Below, one piece after another: positions 10,837 through 20,086 of a stretch of DNA of 64,000 nt. The DNA lies in assembly GCF_001021045.1 (NCBI RefSeq), contig NZ_CP011545.1, forward strand, positions 1,116,001 to 1,180,000. The letters run 5' to 3'. The notes beneath the pieces were generated by a model that saw only the letters and a program-made list of their open reading frames with translations, was not told the origin of the DNA and did not search any database. Within the stretch, counting starts at the first letter, position 1. The number at the start of each line of letters is the position of its first letter. Position numbers and translations under genes: made by a program. This stretch comes from Corynebacterium testudinoris. Lineage in GTDB: Bacteria > Actinomycetota > Actinomycetes > Mycobacteriales > Mycobacteriaceae.

Positions 10837-12324
10837 ATGAATTACACCGTTCCGGATTCTGGCTTGACGTCCCTCTCGGCCGCCGAGCTCGCCGAGAAGA
10901 TCCACTCCCGCGAGGTCACCTCACGTGAGGTCACCCAGGCGCACCTCGATCGCATCGCCGAGACCGACGATCAAGTCAACGCATTCCTCTACGTCGGCGC
11001 GGAGCAAGCTCTGGCCGCAGCCGACGCCGTCGACGCCTCTCTGGATCAGGGCGAGGCCCCGGCCTCGGCGCTAGCTGGCGTCCCCCTGGCGCTCAAGGAC
11101 CTGCTCACCACCACCGATGCGCCCACCACCGCGGCGTCGAAGATGCTCGACGGGTGGATGAGCCCCTACGACTCGACCGTTACCGCCAAGATCCGCGCGG
11201 CCGGCATCCCGATCCTGGGTAAGACCAACCTGGATGAGTTCGCCATGGGTTCCTCCACGGAGAACTCGGCCTACGGCGTCACCCGCAACCCCTATGACCT
11301 TGAGCGCACCCCGGGTGGTTCCGGTGGCGGCTCTTCAGCGGCTCTGGCTGCGGGTCAAGCCCCCATCGCCATTGGCACCGACACCGGTGGTTCCATTCGC
11401 CAGCCGGCCGCGCTGACCAACACCGTTGGCGTCAAGCCCACCTACGGCACCGTCTCCCGCTACGGTCTCATCGCCGCAGCGTCCTCGCTGGACCAGGCTG
11501 GCCCCACGGCCCGCACGGTCCTGGACACCGCACTGCTGCACGAGGTCATCGCCGGATACGATTCTTTCGACGCCACCAGCGTCAACCGGCCTGTCGCCCC
11601 GGTCGTCGCGGCAGCCCGCGAAGGCGCCAACGGTGACCTCAGCGGCGTCAAGGTCGGCGTGGTCAAGCAGTTCGACCGCGCAGGTTGGCAGCCCGGTGTC
11701 ATGGAGAACTACCATGCAGCCCTGCGTCAGCTCACCGAGCAGGGCGCGGAGATCATCGAGGTGGATTGCCCCCACTTCGATGACGCGCTGGCCGCGTACT
11801 ACCTCATCATGCCCTGCGAGGTGTCCTCCAACCTCGCTCGCTTCGACGGCATGCGTTACGGCTTGCGCGCCGGTGATGACGGCACTCGCTCGGCCGAAGA
11901 AGTGATGTCTCTCTCGCGGGCCGAAGGTTTTGGCCCGGAGGTCAAACGCCGCATCCTCATCGGCACCTACGCCCTGTCGGTGGGCTACTACGACGCCTAC
12001 TACCTGCAGGCTCAGCGTGTTCGTACCCTCATCGCCCAGGACTTCGCCGCTGCCTACGAGAAGGTGGATGTGCTGGTCACGCCGACGACCCCGTCGACGG
12101 CCTTCAAACTGGGGGAGAAGGTCTCCGATCCACTGGAGATGTATAACTTCGACCTGTGCACGCTCCCGCTCAACCTCGCGGGACTGTGCGGTATGTCGGT
12201 GCCCTCCGGTTTCGCCTCGGACACCGGGCTGCCCGTCGGCCTGCAGATCATGGCCCCGGCGTTTTTCGACGACCGTCTCTACCGCATCGGTTCTGCCTAC
12301 GAAGCGGGCCGCCTGGTACCTTAG
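10837..12324 (+). CDS. gatA: Glutamyl-tRNA(Gln) amidotransferase subunit A
   Basis: The 495-residue glutaminase/amidase subunit, releasing ammonia from glutamine for transfer by GatB. The amidase signature is complete: catalytic Lys in GVPLALKDL near residue 84, the serine-rich loop [14 protein letters not shown] near 165, and the nucleophile Ser in [12 protein letters not shown] near 187. Normal length. It is directly behind gatC, and its stop lies within an inverted repeat preceding the next gene. Confidence 0.97.
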   Translation: MNYTVPDSGLTSLSAAELAEKIHSREVTSREVTQAHLDRIAETDDQVNAFLYVGAEQALAAADAVDASLDQGEAPASALAGVPLALKDLLTTTDAPTTAASKMLDGWMSPYDSTVTAKIRAAGIPILGKTNLDEFAMGSSTENSAYGVTRNPYDLERTPGGSGGGSSAALAAGQAPIAIGTDTGGSIRQPAALTNTVGVKPTYGTVSRYGLIAAASSLDQAGPTARTVLDTALLHEVIAGYDSFDATSVNRPVAPVVAAAREGANGDLSGVKVGVVKQFDRAGWQPGVMENYHAALRQLTEQGAEIIEVDCPHFDDALAAYYLIMPCEVSSNLARFDGMRYGLRAGDDGTRSAEEVMSLSRAEGFGPEVKRRILIGTYALSVGYYDAYYLQAQRVRTLIAQDFAAAYEKVDVLVTPTTPSTAFKLGEKVSDPLEMYNFDLCTLPLNLAGLCGMSVPSGFASDTGLPVGLQIMAPAFFDDRLYRIGSAYEAGRLVP

Positions 12325-12335
12325 GGTCACCTAAG
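12320..12335. promoter_or_regulatory. Inverted repeat CTTAGG-N4-CCTAAG, possible iron-regulator site
   Basis: A perfect 6-4-6 inverted repeat lies just before the ribosome site of the siderophore-interacting protein gene and overlaps the gatA stop codon. The half sites resemble the outer arms of the DtxR box (TTAGG ... CCTAA), but the spacing is shorter than the 19-bp consensus, so DtxR binding is uncertain. A small RNA hairpin is the alternative. Confidence 0.35.
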
Positions 12336-12355
12336 CCAATCAGGAGGTTCGTCCC

Positions 12356-13084
12356 TTGTCCCACGCCACCGTCACCGCTGTCCGTCGCCTCACCAACGAC
12401 CTGGTGCGTATCAGCTTCGATTTCCCCGATCTCGTCGGGGCGGAACTGCCGCACACCGATCACTACATCAAGATCGTGTTCGGTGAATCGGTGACCCGGA
12501 CCTATACGTTCCGTCGGGCCGACACCACGACGGGACACGTCGACATCGACTTCGTCACCCACGGCGACGAAGGGTTGGCTGGCCCGTGGGCCCAGCGGGC
12601 CCAGGTCGGGGATACTATCGAGTACCGCGGGCCGGGCGGGGCCTGGCACCCGGGGGACTATGACCACTTCGTCCTCGCCGGGGATGAATCGGCTGCCCCG
12701 GCGATTGCCGCGGGCCTAGACAAGCTCCCGGCCGGGGCGAGCGCCGAAGTCTACATCGAGGTAGAAACCTGCGACGACACCTTCGAGATGCCCGAACCAG
12801 CAGGAGTCACCGTGCATTGGGTGCCCCGGCAGGGCGCGACCCACGGCACCCGGCTATCGGAGGCCGTGCGGGCCGCGGGCATTCCGCCGCAACGCACGGG
12901 GTGGTTCATCCACGGCGTGGCGGAAATGATCAAGGAAATGCGGCGTTTTCTGTTCATTGACGGCGACGTCGATCGGAAAGACGTATCCATCTCCGGCTAT
13001 TGGCGCATCGGCATGACCGAAGACCAGTGGCAGGCGTCTAAGCGCGAGTTCAACGCGGAACTGGACGCCGCCGAACAGGCCTAG
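12356..13084 (+). CDS. Siderophore-interacting protein (FAD-dependent ferric reductase)
   Basis: A 242-residue protein of the SIP/ViuB family. An N-terminal FAD-binding beta barrel carries TRTYTFRRAD (residues about 44-53) and a second domain has VLAGDESAAPAIAAGLDKLP for NAD(P)H binding. The C-terminal GYWRIGMTEDQW is characteristic. These cytoplasmic enzymes reduce iron in imported ferric siderophores. Start is TTG at 12356, supported by a consensus AGGAGG eight bases upstream. Its stop overlaps that of a convergent membrane-protein gene (CTAG). Confidence 0.9.
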   Translation: MSHATVTAVRRLTNDLVRISFDFPDLVGAELPHTDHYIKIVFGESVTRTYTFRRADTTTGHVDIDFVTHGDEGLAGPWAQRAQVGDTIEYRGPGGAWHPGDYDHFVLAGDESAAPAIAAGLDKLPAGASAEVYIEVETCDDTFEMPEPAGVTVHWVPRQGATHGTRLSEAVRAAGIPPQRTGWFIHGVAEMIKEMRRFLFIDGDVDRKDVSISGYWRIGMTEDQWQASKREFNAELDAAEQA

Positions 13085-13398
13085 TGGCGGTCAGCTAGGT
13101 AATGTGCGGCCCCGGCAGCTACCGCCGTCACCGAGATGACGGCGGGCCAGGGGCCGATTTTCTTTGCCAACGGGTGCGAGGCGCCGAACGCGCCGACGTA
13201 CAACGCGCCCAAACCAACGGCGGTCACCGGCCCGGACGTGGCCAGCCAGCTGCGCACTGCCCATCCTCCGGCCGCGGCGAGCAGCACCCCGCCGAGCGGG
13301 CGCACGCCGGTCTCGCGGGCGGTGAGCCAGCCTCCGACCAGACCCAACGCGACGACTGGGGCGGTAGCAACTTCTTCTGGTTTCTTGAGATCGATCAT
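13081..13398 (-). CDS. Small membrane protein of unknown function
   Basis: A 105-residue protein beginning MIDLKKPEEVATAPVV, followed by hydrophobic, Gly/Ala-rich segments near residues 12-25, 32-50, 52-70 and 78-98. No recognised family. The start at 13398 is set by a -10 hexamer (TAAGAT on the minus strand) seven bases upstream, with no ribosome site, so leaderless initiation is expected. It is divergent from an exporter gene, with only 28 bp between the two start codons. Confidence 0.6.
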   Translation of the reverse strand: MIDLKKPEEVATAPVVALGLVGGWLTARETGVRPLGGVLLAAAGGWAVRSWLATSGPVTAVGLGALYVGAFGASHPLAKKIGPWPAVISVTAVAAGAAHYLADRH

Positions 13399-13405
13399 GT
13401 TTTTG

Positions 13406-13419
13406 ATCTTAGTTACACT
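13406..13419. promoter_or_regulatory. Back-to-back -10 hexamers of a divergent leaderless promoter pair
   Basis: Minus-strand TAAGAT (13411-13406) and plus-strand TACACT (13414-13419) are separated by two bases. Each lies exactly seven bases from the start codon it serves (13398 minus, 13427 plus). No ribosome site precedes either start. Confidence 0.55.
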
Positions 13420-13426
13420 CGTGCGA

Positions 13427-14785
13427 ATGAACACGGTCCTTCCCAAACCCCAGGCGTGGCGTGCACTCGCCGCGCTCTGTCTCGGGTTCTTCATGATCTT
13501 GGTCGATCAGACCATCGTGGCCGTGGCCATGCCGTCCTTTGTGGAGTACTTCGACGCCTCGCTCAACCAGGTCGTGTGGGTCACGTCGGTGTACCTGCTG
13601 TGCATCGTCGTGCCGCTGCTGTTCACCGGCCGATTGGGGGATCGGTTCGGGCAGCGCGCGGTGTACCAGACGGGCGTGGCAATTTTCACGCTCGCGGCGG
13701 TGGCCTGCGCCTTCGCCCCCACGATTGAGGTGCTCATTGCCTGTCGTGCCGTCCAGGGCCTCGGCGCGGCGATCCTTACCCCGCAGACGATGAGCGTGAT
13801 CAACCGTGTCTTTGCCAAGGAAAACCGGGGTGCCGCGCTCGGTGTGTGGGGTGCAGTCGGATCTGTTGCCAGCCTCGTCGGCCCGGTCGTGGGCGGGTTC
13901 ATCGTTGGCACCGTCGGCTGGCAGGGCATCTTCTTATTGCACGTCCCCGTGGGCGTGCTGGCGATCGTGCTGTCCGGGTTGTGGGTCCCGCGCCTGCCCA
14001 CTTACGCGAAGAAAATCGACGTCCCTTCGGTCATCGTCTCCTTCGTCGGCATGACCTCGCTCGTCTTTGCCATCCAACAGGGCCCCGAATTTGGCTGGCC
14101 GTGGTGGTTGCTCATCGTCGGGTTTATCTGCCTGTACTGGTTCGTTCGCCTTCAAGCCAGGGTGGACGAGCCGCTGGTTCCGCTGGGGATTTTCCACAAC
14201 CGCAACTTCTCCCTCGCCGCGTTTTCCATCGCGACCATGGGATTTACCGTGTCCTCGATGATGCTGCCCATCATGGTGTGGCTGCAGGATGGCCGTGGAC
14301 TTGATTCCTCCCGCGCGGGCCTGATGATGGTTCCCATGGCGATCATCGCCATGATCGGCTCCCCGCTCGTGGGTCCCTTCTCTGACCGCTACCACCCGCG
14401 GGTGATGTCCATGGTGGGCTTCGGTATTTCCGCCGTCTCCCTCGTGGTCGCCAGCTGGATCATGCTGTCCGACGCCCCCACGTACTATTTCCTTTTCGCC
14501 ATCGGCCTGTACGGGCTCGGCAGCTCCTTCATCTGGGCACCGAATTCTGCCACGGCGATGCGCGACGTCGACCTCGCGTACATGGGTGCGGCGTCCGGGG
14601 TCTACAACACGACCCGCCAGATCGGTTCCGTTCTTGGTGCCGCGATGGTGGGTGCAGCGATGCAAGTGGGATCGGTCGCACTCGGACTTGAACACGGCAT
14701 GGCAATCGCCCTGCTCATTCCTGCTGTCGCCCTGGGTCTTGGCTTCGTCGCCGTCTCCTTCTTCCGTCCCAGCCTTCGCGTGTAG
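13427..14785 (+). CDS. DHA2-family major facilitator exporter
   Basis: A 452-residue multi-span protein of the EmrB/QacA drug:H+ antiporter type. It has [15 protein letters not shown] in the first span (motif D1-like), [16 protein letters not shown] in the loop after the second span (motif A), and [25 protein letters not shown] (motif C region). It probably exports a toxic compound or metabolite; the substrate is unknown. The ATG at 13427 is chosen from the -10 TACACT seven bases upstream; a GTG at 13421 is less likely. Confidence 0.88.
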   Translation: MNTVLPKPQAWRALAALCLGFFMILVDQTIVAVAMPSFVEYFDASLNQVVWVTSVYLLCIVVPLLFTGRLGDRFGQRAVYQTGVAIFTLAAVACAFAPTIEVLIACRAVQGLGAAILTPQTMSVINRVFAKENRGAALGVWGAVGSVASLVGPVVGGFIVGTVGWQGIFLLHVPVGVLAIVLSGLWVPRLPTYAKKIDVPSVIVSFVGMTSLVFAIQQGPEFGWPWWLLIVGFICLYWFVRLQARVDEPLVPLGIFHNRNFSLAAFSIATMGFTVSSMMLPIMVWLQDGRGLDSSRAGLMMVPMAIIAMIGSPLVGPFSDRYHPRVMSMVGFGISAVSLVVASWIMLSDAPTYYFLFAIGLYGLGSSFIWAPNSATAMRDVDLAYMGAASGVYNTTRQIGSVLGAAMVGAAMQVGSVALGLEHGMAIALLIPAVALGLGFVAVSFFRPSLRV

Positions 14786-14811
14786 GCGGACGCGGGGATA
14801 GAGTGGAGGTC

Positions 14812-15843
14812 ATGCGACTTGCCACCCTTACCTCCGGCGGCGACTGCCCCGGACTCAACGCAGTTATCCGCGGAATCGTCCGCACCGCCAGCGCCGAATT
14901 CGGCTCGACAGTCGTCGGGTACGAAGACGGCTGGGTCGGTCTCATGGAGGACCGTCGCGTGGATCTCTACGACGACGAGAACATTGACCGCATCCTGCTG
15001 CGCGGTGGCACCATCCTCGGCACGGGCCGTCTGCACCCGGATAAGTTCAAGGCCGGCCTCGACCAGATCAAGGCTAACCTTGCGGACGCCAAGATTGATG
15101 CCCTGATCCCCATCGGCGGCGAAGGCACCCTCAAGGGCGCCAAGTGGCTCTCCGATAACGGCATTCCGGTTGTCGGCGTGCCCAAGACCATTGACAATGA
15201 CGTCTACGGCACCGACTACACCTTCGGGTTTGATACTGCCGTGGCCGTGGCCACCGATGCGGTGGATCGCCTCCACACCACCGCGGAGTCTCACAACCGC
15301 ATCCTCATCGTGGAGGTCATGGGCCGCCACGTGGGCTGGATTGCTTTGCACGCTGGCCTCGCCGGCGGCGCCCACTACACCGTCATCCCCGAGGTGCCCT
15401 TCGACATCGCGGAAATCTGCAAGGCCATGGAGCGCCGTTTCCAGATGGGCGAGAAGTACGGCATCATCGTCGTCGCCGAAGGTGCCGCCCCGAAGGAGGG
15501 CACTATGGAGCTGCGTTCCGGCGGCGTTGACCAGTTCGGCCACGAGCTGTTCACCGGCATTGGCCAGCAGGTCGCCGACGAGATTCACGCTCGCCTGGGC
15601 CACGATGTCCGCACCACCGTCCTGGGTCACATTCAGCGCGGCGGCACCCCCACCGCCTTCGACCGCGTCCTGGCTACGCGCTACGGCGTGCGCGCCACCC
15701 GCGCGGTGCATGAGGGCAAGTTCGGAACCTGTGTCGCGCTCGATGGCGAGCGGATCATCAACATCCCCCTCGACGTCGCCGTGGGTCACCTCAAGACCGT
15801 GCCGCTGGATCGCTACACCACCGCGCAGGCGATGTTTGGCTAG
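14812..15843 (+). CDS. pfkA: 6-phosphofructokinase
   Basis: The 343-residue enzyme phosphorylates fructose 6-phosphate to the 1,6-bisphosphate, the committed glycolytic step. Motifs: [13 protein letters not shown] near residue 10, IGGEGTL near 102, catalytic [12 protein letters not shown] near 124, and VMGRHVGW near 165. The Gly/Lys pair at the positions equivalent to E. coli 104/124 is the actinobacterial type, generally ATP-dependent. The start has GGAGG six bases upstream and also TAGAGT seven bases upstream, so either leadered or leaderless initiation is possible. Stop shares CTAG with the convergent gene. Confidence 0.94.
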   Translation: MRLATLTSGGDCPGLNAVIRGIVRTASAEFGSTVVGYEDGWVGLMEDRRVDLYDDENIDRILLRGGTILGTGRLHPDKFKAGLDQIKANLADAKIDALIPIGGEGTLKGAKWLSDNGIPVVGVPKTIDNDVYGTDYTFGFDTAVAVATDAVDRLHTTAESHNRILIVEVMGRHVGWIALHAGLAGGAHYTVIPEVPFDIAEICKAMERRFQMGEKYGIIVVAEGAAPKEGTMELRSGGVDQFGHELFTGIGQQVADEIHARLGHDVRTTVLGHIQRGGTPTAFDRVLATRYGVRATRAVHEGKFGTCVALDGERIINIPLDVAVGHLKTVPLDRYTTAQAMFG

Positions 15844-16766
15844 AAGCCTTCGCCGTCCATGATGAGGCGGGCGCTGCGGGCAAGTGCAACCCACTCCAAC
15901 TCGCCGTCCACTACTGAAGCCGAAACCGTCACGGTGCCCTTCGGGTGCCGGAGGACGGTTTCTGTGCTTGGTGGCCGATCAGCAATGGTGCCGCCGAGGG
16001 CGAGCGCGCCACCAATGCCGAGGATGCCTGTCGCAGGCAGGGCATGGTGGACCCGCCCAACCGAGGTCATGAGAACGGGCAACGGATCTCCCTCGCCGAG
16101 TAACGCCAGGCGGGGAAGCACGGGGCCGTCCAGGCCCATGAGGCCTGCCGCTTCCTGGCGAATTTCCTCGAGTCGGTCGAGGAGTTCCTCATCGGCGTTG
16201 AGCGCGGCCGGAGTGGCACACGTATCTATGCCCACGTCAGCAGCCCGCAGCATCGCAATCGGATTGGCGATGTCGACGAGGCTGGCCTCAAGGCCACTGT
16301 CCGGGAGGATGACTCGCGGGCCGAGTGTGCCGGGGGCGAGGAAGCGGACGTCGATACGCTCACCTGAATGGGAAAGCTCGAAGATGCTGTCGGTGTTGGC
16401 ATTCCACACGCGGACGGTCTCCCGCGGGCTTATCAGCCCGTGGTGGACGGCAAACGTCGAGATGGCGGCAGAGATATTGCCGCAATTGCCAGACCAATCG
16501 ACGTGGGGCTCGGTGGGGGAGACCTGCGCGAACACACTGACCAGGTCGACAGTCGGCGGACAATCTGGATGCTCAGGCGGCAGGCCAACAAACATCACCT
16601 TGCTGTTGGACGAGACCCCGCCACCGAGCCCATCAATGGCCAGGGGATCGGGGCTTCCGATCAACCGCAGGCACAGCTCATCGCGATCGGCCGGGAGAGC
16701 AGGCAGATCACGCAGGTGAAGGAAGACTGCTCGGCTGGTTCCGCCGCGAATGATGGAAAGTCTCAT
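15840..16766 (-). CDS. PrpF-like (2-methylaconitate isomerase family) protein
   Basis: A 308-residue protein with the PrpF-family N-terminus [18 protein letters not shown], then [16 protein letters not shown] and [14 protein letters not shown], where the cysteine in NCGN is the catalytic acid/base of the DapF-like fold. Members isomerise 2-methylaconitate or related tricarboxylates. No prp genes are adjacent, so the substrate is open, and the protein is somewhat shorter than typical PrpF. Expressed from a symmetric promoter shared with the YCII gene, with -10 TAGGAT six bases before the ATG. Confidence 0.8.
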   Translation of the reverse strand: MRLSIIRGGTSRAVFLHLRDLPALPADRDELCLRLIGSPDPLAIDGLGGGVSSNSKVMFVGLPPEHPDCPPTVDLVSVFAQVSPTEPHVDWSGNCGNISAAISTFAVHHGLISPRETVRVWNANTDSIFELSHSGERIDVRFLAPGTLGPRVILPDSGLEASLVDIANPIAMLRAADVGIDTCATPAALNADEELLDRLEEIRQEAAGLMGLDGPVLPRLALLGEGDPLPVLMTSVGRVHHALPATGILGIGGALALGGTIADRPPSTETVLRHPKGTVTVSASVVDGELEWVALARSARLIMDGEGF

Positions 16767-16771
16767 TCCCG

Positions 16772-16780
16772 TATCCTATA
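16772..16780. promoter_or_regulatory. Symmetric bidirectional -10 element
   Basis: The 9-bp sequence TATCCTATA reads TATAGGATA on the other strand. TATCCT (16772-16777) lies six bases before the YCII ATG at 16784. The minus-strand TAGGAT (16778-16773) lies six bases before the PrpF-like ATG at 16766. One DNA element can thus serve two leaderless divergent genes whose start codons are only 17 bp apart. Confidence 0.6.
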
Positions 16781-16783
16781 AAA

Positions 16784-17179
16784 ATGCCCCGCTACGCACT
16801 GATCAAGCACTATCGCGGCGTCCCCGCCGACTTCCCTCCCATGTCCACGTGGACACCGGACGATGTTCGCGCCCACGTCGACTACATGGAACGATTCGCC
16901 GACAAGCTGCGCGCCAGCGGTGAGTTCGTGGACAGTCTCGCGCTGTCGGAGGAGGCCGAATTGATCACCGCCGGCGGCTCCACCCGCGCGGTCCCCGCTT
17001 CCAAGGCCCTGGTGGCTGGCTGGATGCTTATCGACGTCCCCTCGGCCCGCCGGGCCAGGGAACTCGCCGCCGAGCTCGCGGCCGCTCCCGGCAAGGATGG
17101 GGTGCCACTACGAGAGTGGTTGGAGCTGCGCCCGGCCTACGGCGCCCCGATGGCGGACGATGAGGGCGAGACGGGCTAA
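16784..17179 (+). CDS. YCII-related domain protein
   Basis: A 131-residue small protein resembling the YCII/DGPF family: [14 protein letters not shown] at the start, then the helix [23 protein letters not shown] and the strand [10 protein letters not shown]. The fold is a ferredoxin-like dimer related to muconolactone isomerase; no reaction is established for most members. It is leaderless from the symmetric promoter and ends immediately before gatB, so its stop codon forms part of the gatB -10 hexamer. Confidence 0.75.
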   Translation: MPRYALIKHYRGVPADFPPMSTWTPDDVRAHVDYMERFADKLRASGEFVDSLALSEEAELITAGGSTRAVPASKALVAGWMLIDVPSARRARELAAELAAAPGKDGVPLREWLELRPAYGAPMADDEGETG

Positions 17180-17182
17180 AAT
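17177..17182 (+). promoter_or_regulatory. -10 hexamer of leaderless gatB promoter
   Basis: TAAAAT is seven bases before the gatB ATG. Its first three bases are the stop codon of the preceding gene. No ribosome site precedes the ATG. Confidence 0.5.
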
Positions 17183-17189
17183 CTGGCCC

Positions 17190-18695
17190 ATGACTGCCCC
17201 GATGTATGACTTGATGGATTTCGACGACGTTCTGGAGAAGTTTGACCCCGTCATGGGCCTGGAGGTCCACGTTGAATTAGCCACGGAGACGAAGATGTTC
17301 TCCGCAAGCTCCGCTCATTTCGGTGCGGCCCCGAACTCTCACGTTGATCCCGTCTCCCTCGGACTGCCCGGTGCGCTGCCCGTGGTCAATGCCAAGGGCG
17401 TTGAATGGGCCATCAAGATCGGTCTGGCACTGAACTGCTCCATCGCGGAGTCCTCGCGTTTCGCCCGGAAGAACTACTTCTACCCGGATCAGCCGAAGAA
17501 TTACCAGATCTCCCAGTACGACGAGCCGATCGCCTACAACGGTTACCTGGACGTCCAGCTCCTCGACGGCACCGAGTGGCGCGTGGAGATTGAGCGCGCC
17601 CACATGGAAGAAGACACCGGCAAGCTCACCCACCTGGGCGGCACCTCGGGGCGCATCCACGGCGCCACTGCTTCGCTGGTGGACTGCAACCGCGCGGGCA
17701 TCCCCCTCATCGAGATCGTGACCAAGCCGATCGAGGGCGCAGGCTCGCGTGCCCCGGAGATTGCCAAGGCCTATGTCTCCGCCCTGCGTGACCTGGTCAA
17801 GGCGCTCGGGGTGTCCGATGCCCGCATGGATCAAGGTTCCATGCGCGTGGATTCCAACCTCTCGCTGCGCCCCATTGGCCAAGAGGAATTTGGCACCCGC
17901 ACCGAGACGAAGAACATCAACTCCCTCAAGTCCGTCGAGCAGGCCGTGCGCTTCGAGATGATGCGCCAGGCAGCCGCCATCGAAAATGGCGAGGTCATCG
18001 TCCAGGAAACCCGCCATTACCAGGAGACGGACGGCACCACCTCCAAGGGGCGCCCGAAGGAGACCTCCGAGGACTACCGCTACTTCAACGATCCGGATCT
18101 GCCGCCGGTCATCGCCCCGAAGGAATGGGTGGAAGAAATCCGGGCGACGCTGCCCGAGCTGCCGTGGGTCCGCCGCGCCCGCATTCAGCAGGAGTGGAAG
18201 CTCCCCGACGCCGAGATGCGCGACCTCGTCAACGCTGGCGCCTTGGAACTGATCATCGCCACCGTCGAGGAAGGCTCCACCCCAGACGAGGCCCGCGCCT
18301 GGTGGGTCAACTACCTGGCGGCGAAGGCAAAGGAAGCCGAGGCGGATCTGGATGCCCTGGCAATCACCCCGGAACAGGTCGCCCGCGTCATCGCCTTGGT
18401 CAAGGAAGGGAAACTGACCACCAAGCTCGGGCGCCAAGCCGTCGACGGCGTCCTCGCCGGTGAGGGTGATGTGGACGAGGTCGTCGCCCAGCGCGGCCTG
18501 GAGGTCGTGCGCGATGACGGCGCCATCGAGGCCGCCGTCGACGAGGCCCTGGCCGCTAACCCGGACATCGTGGAAAAGTACCGCGCGGGCAACACGAAGG
18601 TCACCGGCGCAATCGTCGGAGCCGTCATGAAGGCCACCCGTGGCAAGGCCGATCCGGCCCAGGTGAACAAGCTCATCGCCGAGAAGCTGGCGTAG
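17190..18695 (+). CDS. gatB: Asp-tRNA(Asn)/Glu-tRNA(Gln) amidotransferase subunit B
   Basis: The 501-residue tRNA-binding kinase/amidotransferase subunit that works with GatA and GatC. Motifs: [12 protein letters not shown] near residue 18, [18 protein letters not shown] near 95, [11 protein letters not shown] near 140, [14 protein letters not shown] near 165 and RVDSNLSLR near 217. The C-terminal YqeY-like domain includes [17 protein letters not shown]. Starts [15 protein letters not shown] at 17190. In this genome it is separated from gatCA by the exporter and pfkA regions. Confidence 0.96.
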   Translation: MTAPMYDLMDFDDVLEKFDPVMGLEVHVELATETKMFSASSAHFGAAPNSHVDPVSLGLPGALPVVNAKGVEWAIKIGLALNCSIAESSRFARKNYFYPDQPKNYQISQYDEPIAYNGYLDVQLLDGTEWRVEIERAHMEEDTGKLTHLGGTSGRIHGATASLVDCNRAGIPLIEIVTKPIEGAGSRAPEIAKAYVSALRDLVKALGVSDARMDQGSMRVDSNLSLRPIGQEEFGTRTETKNINSLKSVEQAVRFEMMRQAAAIENGEVIVQETRHYQETDGTTSKGRPKETSEDYRYFNDPDLPPVIAPKEWVEEIRATLPELPWVRRARIQQEWKLPDAEMRDLVNAGALELIIATVEEGSTPDEARAWWVNYLAAKAKEAEADLDALAITPEQVARVIALVKEGKLTTKLGRQAVDGVLAGEGDVDEVVAQRGLEVVRDDGAIEAAVDEALAANPDIVEKYRAGNTKVTGAIVGAVMKATRGKADPAQVNKLIAEKLA

Positions 18696-18700
18696 CTGCG

Positions 18701-19939
18701 CTACGTCAACAGCTTGGCGATCTCGGTGACGCAGATAAACACGAACGACGCCGAAATGATCGCCATGAGGGTGTTGCTAAACCACCCGTTGCGCCACTCC
18801 TGTGGTGTGCGTTTCGTGTTGAGCAGGATGAGCAGGGTCAGCCCGAGGAATGGCATGAAGAACGCGCCTAGGACGCCATAGGCGATGACCAGCGCCGTCG
18901 GGCGGCCCAGGAACAGCAGGAGCATCGGGGGGAACGTTAACCACAGGATGTACCAGCGGTAGTATTTCCCGCCCGAGCGGGTATCGGGATGATCCTTGGG
19001 GAGCTTGCGTAGGTGGCCGATGAAGTCGGCGAACATCATGGACACGCCGTTCCATACGCCGATGACGGAGGACACGGCTGCGGCCCAAAATCCCACGAGG
19101 AATACGGTGGCCATTCCTGATCCATACCGGTCATTGAGCACCTCGGCCAGGTCCACGAGACCCTTATCGCCGGACGACACCGCGATGTTTGCACTGTAGA
19201 GCAGGTCGCCGCCGACAATGAGCATGGCGACGACGAAAATGCCGGTGACGATGTAGGCCACTGAATTGTCCAGGCGCATGACCTTCATCCACGGTGGTGA
19301 GTCCCATTTCTTTTCATGCAGCCAGTAGCCGTAGGCGGCGAGCGTGATGGTGCCGCCCACACCTCCGGCGAGGGAGAGGACGTAGACAAAGGATCCCTCG
19401 GGAAGCGTCGGGATGAGACCGGTGAGAATTTCCGGCAGGTTACGCAGTGACAAGGTGGCGATACCCACCACCGTGAGGAACATGATTGCCACGAGAAACG
19501 CGATGACCTTCTCGAACATTTTGTAGTGGCCCAGCCACGTCAGGCCGAAGCCGATCAAGCCGGAGAACACCGCCCACATGAGGAGGGGAGTTCCGGGGAA
19601 GAGGGCGGCCAGCGCCATGCCGGAGGCGCTCATGGCGGCAGCGCCGTACACGAAGCCCCAGATAACGATGTAGGGGGCGAAGTACCAGGTCGTCCACTTA
19701 CCCAGCGTGGACCAGCCGTGGAAGATGGTGTTGCCGGTGGCTAGCGTATAGCGGCCCACCCCCTCGACGAGGACGATTTTCATGAGCGTTCCAGCTACGC
19801 ATGCCCAGAGGAGTGCGTAGCCATAGCGCTGGCCGGCGATGAGCGTGGCCACGAGGTCGCCAGAGCCGACGCCGGTGGCCGCTGCCACCAGACCGGGGCC
19901 AATGACCGTCCATTTACGGGAGGTGGGTGGTGAGGACAT
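18701..19939 (-). CDS. Nramp-family membrane protein lacking the canonical metal ligands
   Basis: A 412-residue protein with about eleven spans and Nramp-family features across its length. The Nramp TM1 metal motif DPGN is not present: the first span reads GPGLVAAATGVGSGDLVATL. The TM6 MPH motif is replaced by GGVGGTITLAAYGYW. Other actinobacteria have the same variant. It is therefore not safe to call it a Mn(II)/Fe(II) importer. The start at 19939 has AAAGGA nine to ten bases upstream; an ATG at 19957 has none. Confidence 0.8.
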   Translation of the reverse strand: MSSPPTSRKWTVIGPGLVAAATGVGSGDLVATLIAGQRYGYALLWACVAGTLMKIVLVEGVGRYTLATGNTIFHGWSTLGKWTTWYFAPYIVIWGFVYGAAAMSASGMALAALFPGTPLLMWAVFSGLIGFGLTWLGHYKMFEKVIAFLVAIMFLTVVGIATLSLRNLPEILTGLIPTLPEGSFVYVLSLAGGVGGTITLAAYGYWLHEKKWDSPPWMKVMRLDNSVAYIVTGIFVVAMLIVGGDLLYSANIAVSSGDKGLVDLAEVLNDRYGSGMATVFLVGFWAAAVSSVIGVWNGVSMMFADFIGHLRKLPKDHPDTRSGGKYYRWYILWLTFPPMLLLFLGRPTALVIAYGVLGAFFMPFLGLTLLILLNTKRTPQEWRNGWFSNTLMAIISASFVFICVTEIAKLLT

Positions 19940-20086
19940 CGCGGAGGGTCCTTTCATTGAGAGGCATAGGCCTGACCGTCAATGTGACGAGGCTAACACA
20001 GGATTCGGTCATTTGGTAGATATAAATACGCTGAGAATTTAAGCGTGGAGGTCCACCGGCCTGGTCCACTGGCACAATGGTTCTCT

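Noticed and set aside
18701..19939. Calling the Nramp-family gene mntH
   Set aside because: Both metal motifs that define Mn/Fe transport in the family are absent, so the symbol would mislead.
19958..20040. Possible DtxR box in the spacer upstream of the Nramp-like gene (GAGGCTAAC on the plus strand)
   Set aside because: Only about 11 of 19 consensus positions agree and the symmetric half is missing.
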